A DNA stretch of 64,000 nucleotides from Davidsoniella eucalypti (taxonomy: Eukaryota > Ascomycota > Sordariomycetes > Microascales > Ceratocystidaceae), in assembly GCA_004009845.1 (NCBI GenBank), contig RMBW01000087.1, positions 1 to 64,000 of the forward strand. Reading direction: 5' to 3'. The notes under the pieces are model-generated. The model saw only the letters and a program-made list of their open reading frames with translations, ran no database searches and was not told where the DNA came from. Positions 34,501 through 45,600 of the stretch are shown here, in pieces. Position 1 is the first letter of the stretch. The number at the start of each line of letters is the position of its first letter. Made by a program: the position numbers and the translations under genes.

Positions 34501-35250
34501 TCCAACAGAGCCAAGCAAGAACTAGAGCAAGTCAGGATAACAAAGGACAATAGAGGCGGACAGAAGGACTTGGAGTACTGGTACAAGCCATGTATTCATA
34601 CGCAAGGGCGCTTTGTGGATGACACAGCGTTGGTGAGATATTTGTGAATAGGGCGTGAATGGATTATATGTACCTACCACCTACTGTCTGTGTACGGCAT
34701 TGAGCATAAGACGCTCTCGCACGGATTGGATGCCATAAGTAGTCATACAGACACTTATGATTGGCGAGGATGGCGCAAACAAGGTGCATACAAAATTGTA
34801 ACCACTGTCGTTGCATTGCTCCGATAACCTTCGTCTGGACTTATGAAGGACGGCTACGTGCATAGTCAGCGTCTTGTTAGTACAGTACATATGTGTCCAG
34901 GTGAACTGTTGACTGTGCTTACCTGCACTATTTATGCTCATATCTGTAATGTACACATACAAATATATCTTGATTCATCTGGTATCATGGCTCTTTGAAG
35001 TACCTAGCGTTAGCGTAGCATTCAATCCGTCCATGCCATACAGACATACAGACATTCTGTACAGACATATACCACATACTGTGCACCCTAACTAGGCAGA
35101 CAGGCGCCTTGTTGGATCTCGTTCCGCGAACAGATCCCGCTATCGGCCTGACGACTGTCTTTGAACACAGCACAGCGATATCCAAGTATATGTACATTGC
35201 ATTACCTTGTCTTTGGTCGTAGCTACAGATACACTAATAATGAAAAGTGC
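25547..35250. other. Gene-poor region of about 9.7 kb
   Basis: No frame here looks like a real gene. The longest (183 codons, 29361-29912, minus) has no domain signature, no ATG-led coding pattern and mixed codon use. The sequence is moderately AT-rich with many short alternating purine/pyrimidine runs of the TATGTATA, ACATATGTAC and GTACATGC type (for example about 28110-28140, 28475-28500, 28555-28600, 29955-30015, 31535-31560). A T-run lies near 32002-32015. I found no tRNA-like B box, transposon protein, terminal repeat or satellite array. It may hold non-coding transcripts, regulatory DNA for ATG1 or the aminotransferase, or fully decayed insertions. Confidence 0.55.
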
Positions 35251-37051
35251 TAGTCTTCCATGTCCCCTGCCGTGCATCTGACTTGGCGACTAGGAAGCAC
35301 ATCGACATTAGCTAGAGCATCATCTGCGCACATATCATCTCGCTCGTCTGTCGCCTGCCCCAAGGTTTTCTTTTCCCTTTGCCCTTTCTCTGCTGTGTTT
35401 GGGTATGCATTTCCGTGTACTGCTTATTTAGCATCTGTCCGACTTTCCACACACTTCATCTTCAGGTTCTATATAACCTATCCATCTTCCCACAAGGTAC
35501 GGCTTGTCTCTCACCCGCGTTCTTCAAGGCTCTCCACTTCTCTAGCGCCTCTCCCGCAGTAAAAGACCCCAGATGTCATTCGGCTGTAGTAGTTAGCTGG
35601 TACTTTGCGGACTGATCGATGCACATGGCACTATTCAGTCTGTCTGGCTGCCTCTGCATCGCCCCCGCGATAGGTCGTGTCTGCTGAGTCCAGTAGACTC
35701 TTAGACATCACAAGCGACAGTATAGGCCGCAAGACTTCTTCTGCACAGTAGCGACCATCATTACACATCATTCATGTTTCTCGTCCCTTGCAATCATGGG
35801 TGCTAGCCATCTCTTTGCAATAATTCGAGAGACGCCTAAAAGACATATATCGCGGCCGCTTTTTTAATCGTTGTTTTTGGGGATTTTACCCAATACAGAC
35901 AATCCACTACTAGAAACTACTTGATCTATTTTACCTCAGTTTATCCCTCTTTATCTTCCAACTTGGATACTGCTATTTCCAGTAGCTTATACACGGTACA
36001 TCACGCTGGAAGTGGAAATATCTTAGCCAGCTATCTGCTCTTGCCCCATTGCTCTCTATCGTGCTATAACTCGGGTTGATTTCCCCTATCTCCAATTTCA
36101 ATCTGTTCTTTATCGTTGCTATCGTTAGTCGACGCTGCCCTGGCTTTCCATCTCTACTTCGTCTCGCAGCCGGGCCTCTCATTATCCCACTCCCTGCTTG
36201 GGCTCTAGCAAGGCGAACCTCGTGGCCTATCGCCCTGACTCGGACGTCTTTGGCGTTTTGGCGCTGCCTGTCTCGCCACTAACAATCCTCCTACCTCCTC
36301 TATAACACGTAAACAACGTCTAGCCCAAGCCCAGCCCAGCCCGGTCGCTCATACGTCACAGACAATTGCGTGCTACATTTGCTTTTCGCTGCATTACTTT
36401 GCGTGCTGTTCTGTGTTTACTGACCTGACTGCGACTACTAGAACCCTCAAAGCGCTGATCTGCTTAATTCTTATCATCTTCTCTCGTCCTCTTTTCTTCC
36501 CATTCTTTTTTCTTTCTGCCTTTCCTTCCACATACTTTACCTTCCACCTTGGCTTGCTTCACGTCCTTGCCGAGCCTAACGCTTCTTTGTTGCATCGGGA
36601 AACGTCTAGTACTAAGACCGCCATCACACGCACTTGTCATTGCCCCGTCCTTGATCGCTCTTGTGACGACAGTTACTGGCCATAATACTCACTTGTTGCT
36701 CCAGGCAGCTGCTAATAAACACCCACTGAGCTGCACTGCTGATTGCCTGAAAACCACTATATCCCCTTATCTGCCACAACGGCCACTGCTAGAACTTCGC
36801 CTCTTTGCTCTCTATACGCTATCTTCCAGTAGCAACCCTTAAGCACCAATCCCGATCCCGCTGCAATAAGCCCCGCGCATCGTCACTCTGTTGGCTTCGC
36901 TTATCGCTCTGCCAGCAAGTTTGAACCATATATTGGCCTGCCTCGACCCTCGACTTTCAACCTTGGCTGTCTGTCTGCTTCTCTCGCCTATTAGCTCCCT
37001 CGGCCATCCAATATCCCTCGCTTTCGACTTTTGTTCTCTGTGCTTCTTTTT

Positions 37052-37078
37052 ATGTTTTGTGCACCTGTCAGTCGTTAA
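37052..37078 (+). CDS. Short upstream ORF 1 in the ATG1 leader
   Basis: ATG followed by seven sense codons and TAA. One of only two ATG-started frames in the last 1.5 kb before the ATG1 start. If translated, it could reduce or condition initiation at ATG1; no peptide conservation can be judged here. Confidence 0.3.
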   Translation: MFCAPVSR

Positions 37079-37200
37079 TCAAGTCTTACTCGCCAGCTTT
37101 TCAATTTTTATTTTTTTGTCATACCACTCTTTTTCTTATACTACACCTTACTGTTTGAATAGTAGCTCTCGCTGCTTGTTCGACAATCATCGCCTATTAC

Positions 37201-37242
37201 ATGTGCCCACCTACACCCGCCGACGTTTTTCGAATATATTAG
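37201..37242 (+). CDS. Short upstream ORF 2 in the ATG1 leader
   Basis: ATG, twelve further sense codons rich in Pro and Thr, then TAG, ending 124 bases before the ATG1 start. The ATG context (TTAC before the ATG) is not optimal for initiation. It may be a regulatory upstream frame; conservation is untested. Confidence 0.3.
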   Translation: MCPPTPADVFRIY

Positions 37243-37366
37243 GCCCGCGGGCACACTAGTAAACACTACACCTTAACATATCTTCTTCAAATCGCCACCA
37301 CATCTGGGCCCATCTCGACACCTCCTTTCCTTCTGGGCTTCGTCCCAGTCTGCACATAGGCTCGCC

Positions 37367-40316
37367 ATGGAGTCGTCCTCCAAGATGACCGATTCCGAGC
37401 ACAAAATGGCGCCTTTCCGCCATAAAGATTACGAAATGCTGGCCGAGGTTGGTAAAGGTAGTTTTGCTCGTGTCATGAAGGCTAGACATTTGGTAAGTTA
37501 TTTGCTATATACTCTAATAGAGTCGCTTCGTTATGAATGTACAGTCAACTAACCCCTTCTCACCACTTTGTTAGAAAAGCAACCGTATTGTGGCCATCAA
37601 AATGGTCAAGAAGAAGCGTCTCAACACCAAGCTTACTGCAAACCTCCAGACCGAAATCCGAATCATGCAAAATACTCGGCATCCCGGAATAATCATGCTC
37701 GAAGCATGCTACGACACAGATGGCCACGTAAATCTAGTCATGGAGTACTGCAAGCTTGGAGATATGTCGAGACTGATCAAGCATTCGAGTAGGCTGAGTA
37801 CATACCCTGCACTGCAGGAGATGGACAGCCGATATCCCAGTTTCCATAAGGCGTTGAACCCAACGATTGTTCGAATATTTACTCGTCAGCTCATCGATGC
37901 AGTCCGGTTTCTACACGAGAAGAGTCTCATTCATCGTGACATCAAGCCCCAAAATATCCTTCTTGACCTTGAGGATATCAGCCACATGACTCCCGAAAGA
38001 CGTACAGTTCTCATAAATCTTTCCAAGGCTATCGGGGTAAACCCAGACTCGTTTAGATGGTTACCGCTGGTGAAGTTGGCTGATTTTGGCTTTGCAAGAC
38101 ATCTCCCTTCAACTTCGTTGGCTGAAACTCTCTGTGGCTCGCCTTTGTACATGGGTCCTGAAATCTTGCGCTATGAGCACTATGACGGGAAAACGGACCT
38201 GTGGTCATTGGGAGCTGTTATATTTGAGATGTTGGTTGGAAAGCCTCCTTACCGAGCTAAGAACCATATCGAGCTTCTTCGTCGTATCGATACAAGTGCC
38301 GTCGAGTTCCCACCACAAGGAACATATCCTCGCGATCTCCAGTCGTTTGTATTGGGTCTGCTGAAGAAGAACCCCGTTGAGCGCATGAGCTTCGAGGCTA
38401 CCTTCGCACATGAGGCCATGATTTGTGAAATTACTGAGCTTCATTCCGATGACCGCCCCGGAGCTTTTGTCTCAGAGACCAAGACTGAGCCCATGACTGA
38501 GCCTAGAGTTCAATTATCAAAGCCAGCTGCTCAACCTATCAGCAGAAATAATTCTTCAAGGGGAATTAAGCCATCATCTACTCCGATCATTCACAACCAA
38601 GGCATGAGACGTAGTAATACGACCGATGGCCTAAGTGAATCGCCTCGCCGTTCATCGAAGCGACTATCACATGTCGCAACAGACGGATTTTCGCAGACTC
38701 CTGTAACATCAGCCCGTTCACCTTCCGTGGCTAGCCTTGCCCCTCCTACTAGCCGTGTCCCATCTCGTGATGGAGCTCGTGGTGTTCCAACTGGCCTTGG
38801 TATCAGAGGAACTGGTCAGGCTGTGGGTAATATATCTTCCCAGTTGCATGGAAGCGGACTACACGCCCAGCGTGCTCTTGTACATGGCACTGCTCCAGAG
38901 GTTGGCTTGAATGACAAGCCTGTTGCGCGTCCCTCGAGTAGCAGCCGTCGTGCTAAACCTCAGAGCCAGATATCATCGGATATTGCCTTTGAGAAGGATT
39001 ACGTACTTATTGAGAAAAGACAGGTCGAGGTCAATGCCATTGCCGATGAAATGGATGCGAACCCCAAAGCGCATAATCAAAATCAGCTTATTAAGAGAAG
39101 CCAGAGCTCTACCGCCGTTAACATTTCTCGTTCGTCTCACGGCCATCACAGTCGCAACTCACTTGATCTTTCGCCGCCAGCAAGTCGCGGTAGTCCCAGC
39201 AACATCAGTCGTGCTATTCAAGGTGCTAGTATGCGTCTATTTGGGTTGAAGTTTTCTCCTAGTCGCATCGGGCGTGCTCATTCCCCGCCCATGTACAACC
39301 CATATAACCCATACTCCGGATATACGACAAATGCTACACCTGGATTGATTACTGACGGTAGAAACGTCAACGAGTCTCAATACACCGAGAACAAAGTCGC
39401 CCAGATTTTAGAAGATTTTGCCAACCGTAGCGATTGCATATGGGGATTTGCACAGATCAAGTTCCAGCAGCTTATGCCCGAGCCAAGTGCTACTGACGCT
39501 GGTACCACGAACGAGAGGCTTGTGCCTGACATGGGTGATCTGACAGACGACGCTGTGGTTGTTCTTTCCGAGGAGGCCATGCTTCTCTATGTCAAGACTC
39601 TAAGCATTCTTGCCTCGGCTATCGATTTTGCCCGCCAATGGTGGGCTGGCCGTTCTCGTAGTGATGACGCACGCCTGATCGATCGCATCAACGCGACAGT
39701 GCAATGGCTACGGAACCGCTTCAACGAAACTTTGGAGCGTGTTCAGGTAGTGAACCAGCGCCTGACACAGGCCCAGGAACGCCTGCCTGAGGACCATCCT
39801 GCACACCCTTTTCAGCATGTAAAGGAAGGCAACATGGTCATTAACTCGGGATCGCTCAACGTCTATATCTCATCTAACACTACGGCTGACAAACTTATAT
39901 ACGATCGTGCTATGGAGATGTCGAAACTCGCAGCTAGGGATGAGATCCGGGATCACAATCTCCAAATGTGTGAGACGTATTATTCCACCGCCTTGCGCAT
40001 GATGGAAGCTTTATATGACCGTACCGAGGAAGCAAGACCCTCTAGTAGCGACATGGCCGATGACGATTTCGAGCACCAAGATGCCGAAGATCAGATACAT
40101 CTTGCTAGAGGTAAGCAATACTTCTTTGATTCAGTCGTTTTTTCTGTGCTTCAAGTACTAACATCATCGATAGTAATGAGTCTCCTACGTGGCCGCCTAA
40201 ATGCCACTAAGGCCAAAATCAAGGCTCTAAGTGACAATGAGCGAATCCAAAAGGCTGTTGCTGGAGCCCAACGCCGAAGTGGCTCTATGACTCCCATTTC
40301 TATTACCTCGACTTAG
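37367..40316 (+). CDS. ATG1: Autophagy-initiating serine/threonine kinase Atg1 (ULK1 family)
   Basis: Atg1 starts autophagosome formation with Atg13 and Atg17 and responds to TORC1. Exons 37367-37492, 37575-40110 and 40174-40316 give 934 residues. The last intron (63 nt, branch TACTAAC) is a stop-free multiple of three, so the frame stays open across it. The kinase domain occupies roughly residues 20-325: Gly loop VGKGSFARV, VAIKMVKKK, catalytic HRDIKPQN with Asp at about 164, DFG at about 212, activation segment ETLCGSPLYMGPE. A long Ser-rich middle part carries a likely Atg8-interacting motif, DYVLIEK, near 517-523. The C-terminal 300 residues are helical, matching the tandem MIT region that binds Atg13. 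A very long ATG-poor leader precedes the gene. Confidence 0.97.
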
Positions 40317-41366
40317 AGAACTATGATACTCTGGGCCACGACACCAAAGGTTCATTTGGATCTTGACTAGCAAACAAACTAAAAGCTATGCACCATTCCA
40401 CTATCCGATGCATACACCGAAACACCAACTACTTCTTCTCTCGCTTTACATCCACCCCTCTTTCTCTCATTTTTTCCTACACTTCCACTTGACGATATCA
40501 TGACTCTTCTTTTCTTCGCTGTCTTTTTTTTTCTTTCCTATTTTACCATCTGAAACTCTCTTCTCATTTCTCATTATGTTCTGCACTCCACACGAAGTAT
40601 CAGCCTCACGGCACCGTATCATTCTTCACCAGTATCTACTAATTTTGCCTCTGGCATGCCGAATTTGCTTTTTTTCTATTTCCTATTTCCTTCTCTTATC
40701 CTTTGAGGGCATTGTTTTTTTTGGTTATTTCTATCTCTATATCTTTGAGTTGTGGGTTCTTTTTTTCGTTGTTCTTAAGTTATCCAGTTCTATATATTCA
40801 TTTGCCTTTGGTCTAGTATGTGTTGTCACACATTTAGTTCTTTAAAGCTATGAAATATAACAAGCACTATTACATTTTCCCTTCCTATGAAGGTATTGAT
40901 TGTATATTTAGTGTCAGTACCATTACTAGAATGGTATAAAGCTAACACGCTCGTTTATTCTTTTGGTTTCTTTTTTCATCGATGCCGGCTGGTGTATTGG
41001 TGTTTATTAGGTTGCATTTGTTTCTCTGTTCTTTCTAGTTTCCTTGCTTCTAACCTTTCTCTAATCATATTTCGGACGAAGTTAACTCTTTGTCTTTGTT
41101 CCTCCTTTCGTACTCGTGCCCATGGTAAAACTTTCTCCTAGGTCTTCTTCATACAGAGCTTGTACATGTAACTTTGAAATTTGGTAGCCTCATTATTGCC
41201 GTCATTCTGATACAAATTATATTGTCCGACCGAGGAATAGTGCTTTTGTTTACTTGTATCTAAATCAGTCTTTGGAATGTCGGGTCCATGCCTTTGATTA
41301 GATATTATTTGTGTTTATGTACTAACCACCACAACTCACAAGTATGGGCTGTATTGATTTTTGCAT
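40317..41366. other. 3' regions of ATG1 and TSC10; no gene seen
   Basis: Convergent spacer. The left 800 bases are strongly T/C-rich on the plus strand (for example 40430-40560 and 40660-40760), continuing the composition seen before ATG1, and may be a long ATG1 3' UTR. The short open frames are hydrophobic only because of the T-rich composition. Confidence 0.5.
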
Positions 41367-42549
41367 CTAATCCTTCGGGCCCGTCTTAGTAGCCCAAGAT
41401 GAAGGATGACCGTGTTTTCTAGCATACTTGCGAATAGTTCCATTTAGGTCAGCTTGTACAAATATCCAGATGATTGGAACAAGCATAGCCATGATGGTAT
41501 CAATCACCCAGCTATTACGCAGCGAACCACCGAGCATTCCCCATTTCATGAGCGATCCAAGGAAGGCCACAGTAACAAAGAAATCGCCTCGCTCCAGACC
41601 TTGGATAGAGTACGCGGCGACTTCATCGGGGGTCTGTTTAGGATCTGAAGACTCTAGCCGATGGGTTATCTCGGGCTTGGTTTCATTCTCGCGCTCTAGA
41701 CCAGGACTGAGAATAGTTCCTGGATAGACGACGTGGAGCTTGATATTCTGGGGATATAGTAGAAGTTCTTGCGCGAGAGCATCGGCAAGACCACGGATGG
41801 CAAATTTTGACGGCGCGTATGAGCCGTAGCCGACAATAGAGCAGAAGGCCACGACGCTGGCAGTTAGAATGATGTGCTTGGCATCACCCAGGGGGTTGCA
41901 GTCGGCGGGGTTCTCAGAGGACGTCCACTCGCGCAGGATAGACTGGGCCATTTCCGCCTGACCGTAAAAGTTGATATCCATCTGGCGCTTCGTCTCGCTT
42001 AGATCTTGCTCGATGAAAAGACCAGGCTTGGAAACTCCGGCAACGCACCAGACTATATCTGGCGAAGCACCGTTGTTCCAGGCTCGTACGGAGGCAAGCA
42101 CGACTTTGGAGTAGTCTGGCACGGAGACGTCGGCAGTGACACAATGGAACCGTTGGTTTTCAGGGTCACGAGAAGCAGCCTGTGTAACACTGGGTTTAGT
42201 ATGTTATGTAGTATGTTTAGGAAATGGGCCGAGGCCTTTATATATGTATACCTTTATTTGGATCAGAGCATCGTCAAGTTTATCCTGGCGACGGGCAACT
42301 ATCACGATGTTGGCGCCTTTGGCAGCAAGCTGCTTTGCAACAGACAGGCCCATGCCTTCTGAGCCGCCAGTGATCAGAACAGTCTACGATGTTATTGTCA
42401 GTACCTTTTATTATATCGTCATTAAGCTGGATATATGCTACCTTTCCATCGACTGGAAACTGGTTCTTATTGAATAGACCCATCGCGTAGGCAAACAAAA
42501 TTGATAGTAGCGGGGGAACTGCAATCCAGATAGGAGACAGAGGCTCCAT
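41367..42549 (-). CDS. TSC10: 3-ketodihydrosphingosine reductase
   Basis: ER-membrane short-chain dehydrogenase that reduces 3-ketosphinganine to dihydrosphingosine with NADPH, the second step of sphingolipid synthesis. Exons 42549-42442, 42383-42252 and 42179-41367, with introns of 58 and 72 nt, give 350 residues. An N-terminal TM segment (IWIAVPPLLSILFAYAMG) precedes the Rossmann motif TGGSEGMGLS. Further features: the NADPH-type VARRQDKL after beta-2, the catalytic YGSYAPSKFA with Tyr-x3-Lys, and the family signature VVYPGTILSPGL. Two hydrophobic C-terminal stretches and a basic tail follow, as in yeast Tsc10. All three exons are needed for an intact cofactor site. Divergent from SAS10 over 433 bases. 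Confidence 0.94.
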
Positions 42550-42982
42550 AGCAGAGATTCAAAGAATCGCAATAGAATTACTAAAAATGGTTGTTACACT
42601 TAACTAATCAAAATATAGTTGTGAAATTTCGACACTGAAGTCAGTTCTCCTATCTTCTCAAACTGCCAACTATACCCTTCCCTTGCTTGAATTAATACAA
42701 GTCTAGATTCGTGCAAGTAGGGTTTATATAACAGCAATAGGGTTAATACTGAACTCCAAAAGTGGGTCGCTTCCGATAAGCGATAAGCTCAAAAAATTTC
42801 GAGAATGGAAGAGCGCTGCATATTATCATTTAGTAGAGCTAACATCAACGAAGAATCACCATCAGCAATACATAACAACCATTCAATTTTTAGGACCGCA
42901 ACTACGACTTTGCGCCTGCTTGTCACTCTTTTTGGCTCGTTCTTGATACCCTATCTTTTGTTCACAACTCTAGTATTCGACA
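42550..42982. promoter_or_regulatory. Divergent TSC10/SAS10 promoter with ribosome-biogenesis-type motifs
   Basis: Contains two telo-box-like elements, TAGGGTTTA (42718-42726) and TAGGGTTAA (42738-42746), a tandem GATAAGCGATAAGC (42775-42788), and an RRPE-like AAAAAATTTCGAG (42791-42803), 180-265 bases before the SAS10 ATG. In yeasts, RRPE and PAC motifs mark ribosome-biogenesis promoters and Tbf1 binds telo-box sequence. Transfer of these meanings to this fungus is inference. Confidence 0.45.
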
Positions 42983-44818
42983 ATGGGTAGAAAACGGAAG
43001 GCTCCCCGCGCCAGCGGCCCTACCGGACCCCGTGAGGTCAATTCTGCCGATGCTCGCTTGGCCCCGATCAACTCATACGAAGACATTGCCGACAAACAAG
43101 ACGAATACTTCATGAATCAAGACAAGATCATGCTCAAAGATGACCGCGGCTCCAAGCGCCAGAAGAGACGCGAGGAGGCTGATGCCTTCCTCGAGGAATC
43201 TGACGAAGAGATCTTTAACTACGGCGAGAACGACCATTCCGACGCCGAGGTTTCTAAGGAGAAGTCCAAAAAGTCTAAGAAGGCCGACTCTGAGGACGAG
43301 GAGCGGGATGAAGGCGGTGCCGGCGAAGAGGAAGGTGATGAGCGGTGGTGGGGCTCCTCGAAGAAGGAGTACTACAATGCCGACGTAATCGAAACCGAAG
43401 CTGATGCCCTCGAAGAAGAAGCCGAAGCCAAGCGTATCCAACACAAGAAGCTGGCTAAGATGGCTGACGAAGATTTCATGTTCGACGAAAATGAATGGAA
43501 AACGGCCGAAGACGAAAAGACTGGCGAAGGCGTCGTCATTGAAGTCCTCGGTGGCGTCGAAATTCCTGACGATATTACCCCCGAAGATAGCTTACGCCTA
43601 CTCAACGCCCGCTACCCCGAGTTTGAATATCTTGCCTCCGAGTTCGAGGAACTGAAGTCTACTCTCGAGGAGCTTAGACAAGCCGCCGATGGCAAGGATA
43701 ACAAGTCATTGGAGATGGTGCAATATATTGTGCTGGCGTCCTACATGGCCGCGCTGGCAAGCTACTTTGCTGTGCTTACTTCACCTGCTCGCGACGACAC
43801 CACTGTCCCCCAAAAGACCATCGATCCCTCGGAGCTACGCGACCACGAAGTCATGACGGCGTTATTCAACTGCCGCGATATGTGGACGCGCGTACGTGAT
43901 ATCAAAACCACTGCTTCCCTCGAGCAAGAGTCAACGCCAGTCAACAGCGACGATGAGAGTGGTTCTGGATATGACTCCAACAATGATGTCTTTTATACTC
44001 CCGGCAAGACTCCTCAGAAGTCTCGCTCCAAGTCCGGCATCCAGGTTAGCCAAGAGGTTGAGGATGATCTGGCAGACCTGTACAGCATGCCACTAAACAT
44101 CTCCAAGAAGAGCAAGAAGGCTGTGGCCAAGTCTGAGTCTGAGGAAGAAGGCGATTCTGACTTTGGTGAAGAGGAGGAGCTGGATGAAAAGGCAACATTG
44201 GAGAAGGCAAAGCGCAAGAAGTCGCTGCGCTTCTACACGTCTCAGATTGTGCAAAAGTCTTCACGCCGTGCCGATGCCGGTCGTGACGCTGGAGGCGACA
44301 TGGACATTCCATACAGAGAGCGTCTCAAAGACCGTCAAGCACGTCTCAACCGGGAAGCCGAGCGCCGTGGTGCCAAGGACAGCAAGTTCGGTGCAGACCT
44401 AGACGGAGCTGACAGCGACGCAGAAGATGCGGCGGTGCGCAAGGCGGTCAAGGACAACGACGAGGAGTACTACGACATGGTTGCATCCAAGAGCAAGAAG
44501 CGACGCTCGGAGAAGGAGGAGCGCTTCGCGGCCTATGCAACGGCTGGAAAGGCGGATCGTGTCGTAGAGACGGAACAGTTGGGCGAGGATGGAAAGCGCA
44601 AGATCACGTACACGATCGAGAAGAACAAGGGTCTGGCGCCCAAGCGCAAGAAGGAGAATAGAAACCCGCGTGTCAAGAAGCGGTTGAAGTACGAGGAGAA
44701 GATGAAGAAACTCAAGAGCATGAAGCCCACGTACTCTGGTCCTGGTGCCGCAGGCTACCAAGGTATCAAGACTGGTATCAAGGCTGGTCTTATCAAGAGT
44801 ACCAAGTTCCAAAACTAA
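42983..44818 (+). CDS. SAS10: SSU processome protein Sas10/Utp3
   Basis: Nucleolar U3 snoRNP/SSU-processome component required for early 18S rRNA processing. Single exon, 611 residues, starting at the first ATG with MGRKRKAP. The N-terminal third is acidic with Lys-rich patches (nucleolar low complexity). The Sas10/Utp3/C1D domain lies near 205-275 (RYPEFEYLASEFEELKS followed by a helical Tyr/Ala-rich stretch). The conserved C-terminal Sas10 domain, near 535-611, runs from ITYTIEKNKGLAPKRKKENR to the terminal GYQGIKTGIKAGLIKSTKF. Length and layout are standard. The charged repeats are normal for this family. RRPE-like and telo-box-like motifs lie in its promoter. Confidence 0.96.
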   Translation: MGRKRKAPRASGPTGPREVNSADARLAPINSYEDIADKQDEYFMNQDKIMLKDDRGSKRQKRREEADAFLEESDEEIFNYGENDHSDAEVSKEKSKKSKKADSEDEERDEGGAGEEEGDERWWGSSKKEYYNADVIETEADALEEEAEAKRIQHKKLAKMADEDFMFDENEWKTAEDEKTGEGVVIEVLGGVEIPDDITPEDSLRLLNARYPEFEYLASEFEELKSTLEELRQAADGKDNKSLEMVQYIVLASYMAALASYFAVLTSPARDDTTVPQKTIDPSELRDHEVMTALFNCRDMWTRVRDIKTTASLEQESTPVNSDDESGSGYDSNNDVFYTPGKTPQKSRSKSGIQVSQEVEDDLADLYSMPLNISKKSKKAVAKSESEEEGDSDFGEEEELDEKATLEKAKRKKSLRFYTSQIVQKSSRRADAGRDAGGDMDIPYRERLKDRQARLNREAERRGAKDSKFGADLDGADSDAEDAAVRKAVKDNDEEYYDMVASKSKKRRSEKEERFAAYATAGKADRVVETEQLGEDGKRKITYTIEKNKGLAPKRKKENRNPRVKKRLKYEEKMKKLKSMKPTYSGPGAAGYQGIKTGIKAGLIKSTKFQN

Positions 44819-44999
44819 GATCATTCATAGTTACGAGGGCTTTTCGCTGTAGTTTTGTTTGGGCAAAAGTGGCTGGTTTAAAGCACATATTGGGCGTTCA
44901 TCACATCATATCATATTTCTTAGAGTTCAACAACTGTATAACATTTATTTCCTCTTCAGCTTACACTTTGCAAACCCAAACCTATTTTGAACATCCTAA

Positions 45000-45600
45000 C
45001 TATGGTCTGCCTCTTTCATCAAGCATAACGTCAGGAGACGAACTCACCTCTTTTTGTTTCTGTTTCTCCTCGCGACGGCTTAGATATAAGTATGCCTAGA
45101 ATAGTGAATATCTGTACTATCGAAGTGACTAGCGAACTAGCAAATCCAGTTTTCCAGCGCGGCGCCTTGCTCGTTGGACGACCTGTGTGCCCGCCATGAA
45201 TGCCCTGGCATGCTAGCAGTGACAACAGCCCTCCTCTTCAGCATCACCGCTCATGACCAGCGTTAGCCCAGCTCATCAAGATGGGACTCATAGGCCCACC
45301 AATACCCAATAGGAAGAAGGCAGCGAGCCGTCCGGCCTCACCCAACGTCCCAAACCACAAGCAAGATGTTGGCCTATGAACGACGGGCGATGGTGATGGC
45401 CAGGGCGGGGAATCCAGAAATTGCGGTACTTGTCGATAACAGCACCGACGATGAGAGCCGTGGCAATTGTTATGGCGCGGGCGATATACTAGTTTCAGTT
45501 ATTTGTTGATTACTAGGCACTTACCGCTAGCCTTCTAGTCCCGAGTTCCATTCATGCTCGTGTAGACTGCAGCCTGTAGATCATGGTTGGGTGCTGATTG
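45000..45600 (-). pseudogene. Decayed MFS transporter (Dal5/Fen2/Tna1-like anion:cation symporter)
   Basis: Read right to left, recognisable pieces of one MFS protein appear in order but in changing frames. They are AAVYTSMNGT near 45560, TSCLWFGTLGEAGRLAAF then LLGIGGPMSPILMSWAN around 45340-45270, and AVVTAS near 45220. Next come APRWKTGFASSLVTSIVQ and IFTILGIL around 45155-45095, and the polar tail LSRREEKQKQKEV with a TAG at 45000-45002. At least four frame changes separate them. In the first piece a one-base insertion and a TAG where the family has Trp (LGLEGW-type motif) are seen. The order, the ER-A-V-TASM-like motif and the C-terminal helix plus charged tail fit the anion:cation symporter group that imports vitamins or organic acids. 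The N-terminal half appears lost. Substrate cannot be told. Confidence 0.72.

Larger units (their letters stand above)
35251..37366 (+). promoter_or_regulatory. ATG1 promoter and long pyrimidine-rich, ATG-depleted leader
   Basis: The plus strand becomes strongly C/T-rich from about 35250 and especially from 36060 up to the ATG1 start. Between about 35800 and 37366 I find only two ATG triplets (37052 and 37201), each opening a very short frame. Such depletion over about 1.5 kb is what selection against upstream starts in a transcribed leader produces. A TATATAA lies at 35470-35476. The exact transcription start is not visible. Confidence 0.5.

Noticed and set aside
45489..45524. A 36-nt intron (GTAAGT to CTAG) inside the transporter relic
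   Set aside because: Shorter than functional fungal introns usually are; it may be a shrunken remnant, but the gene is broken on either side anyway.
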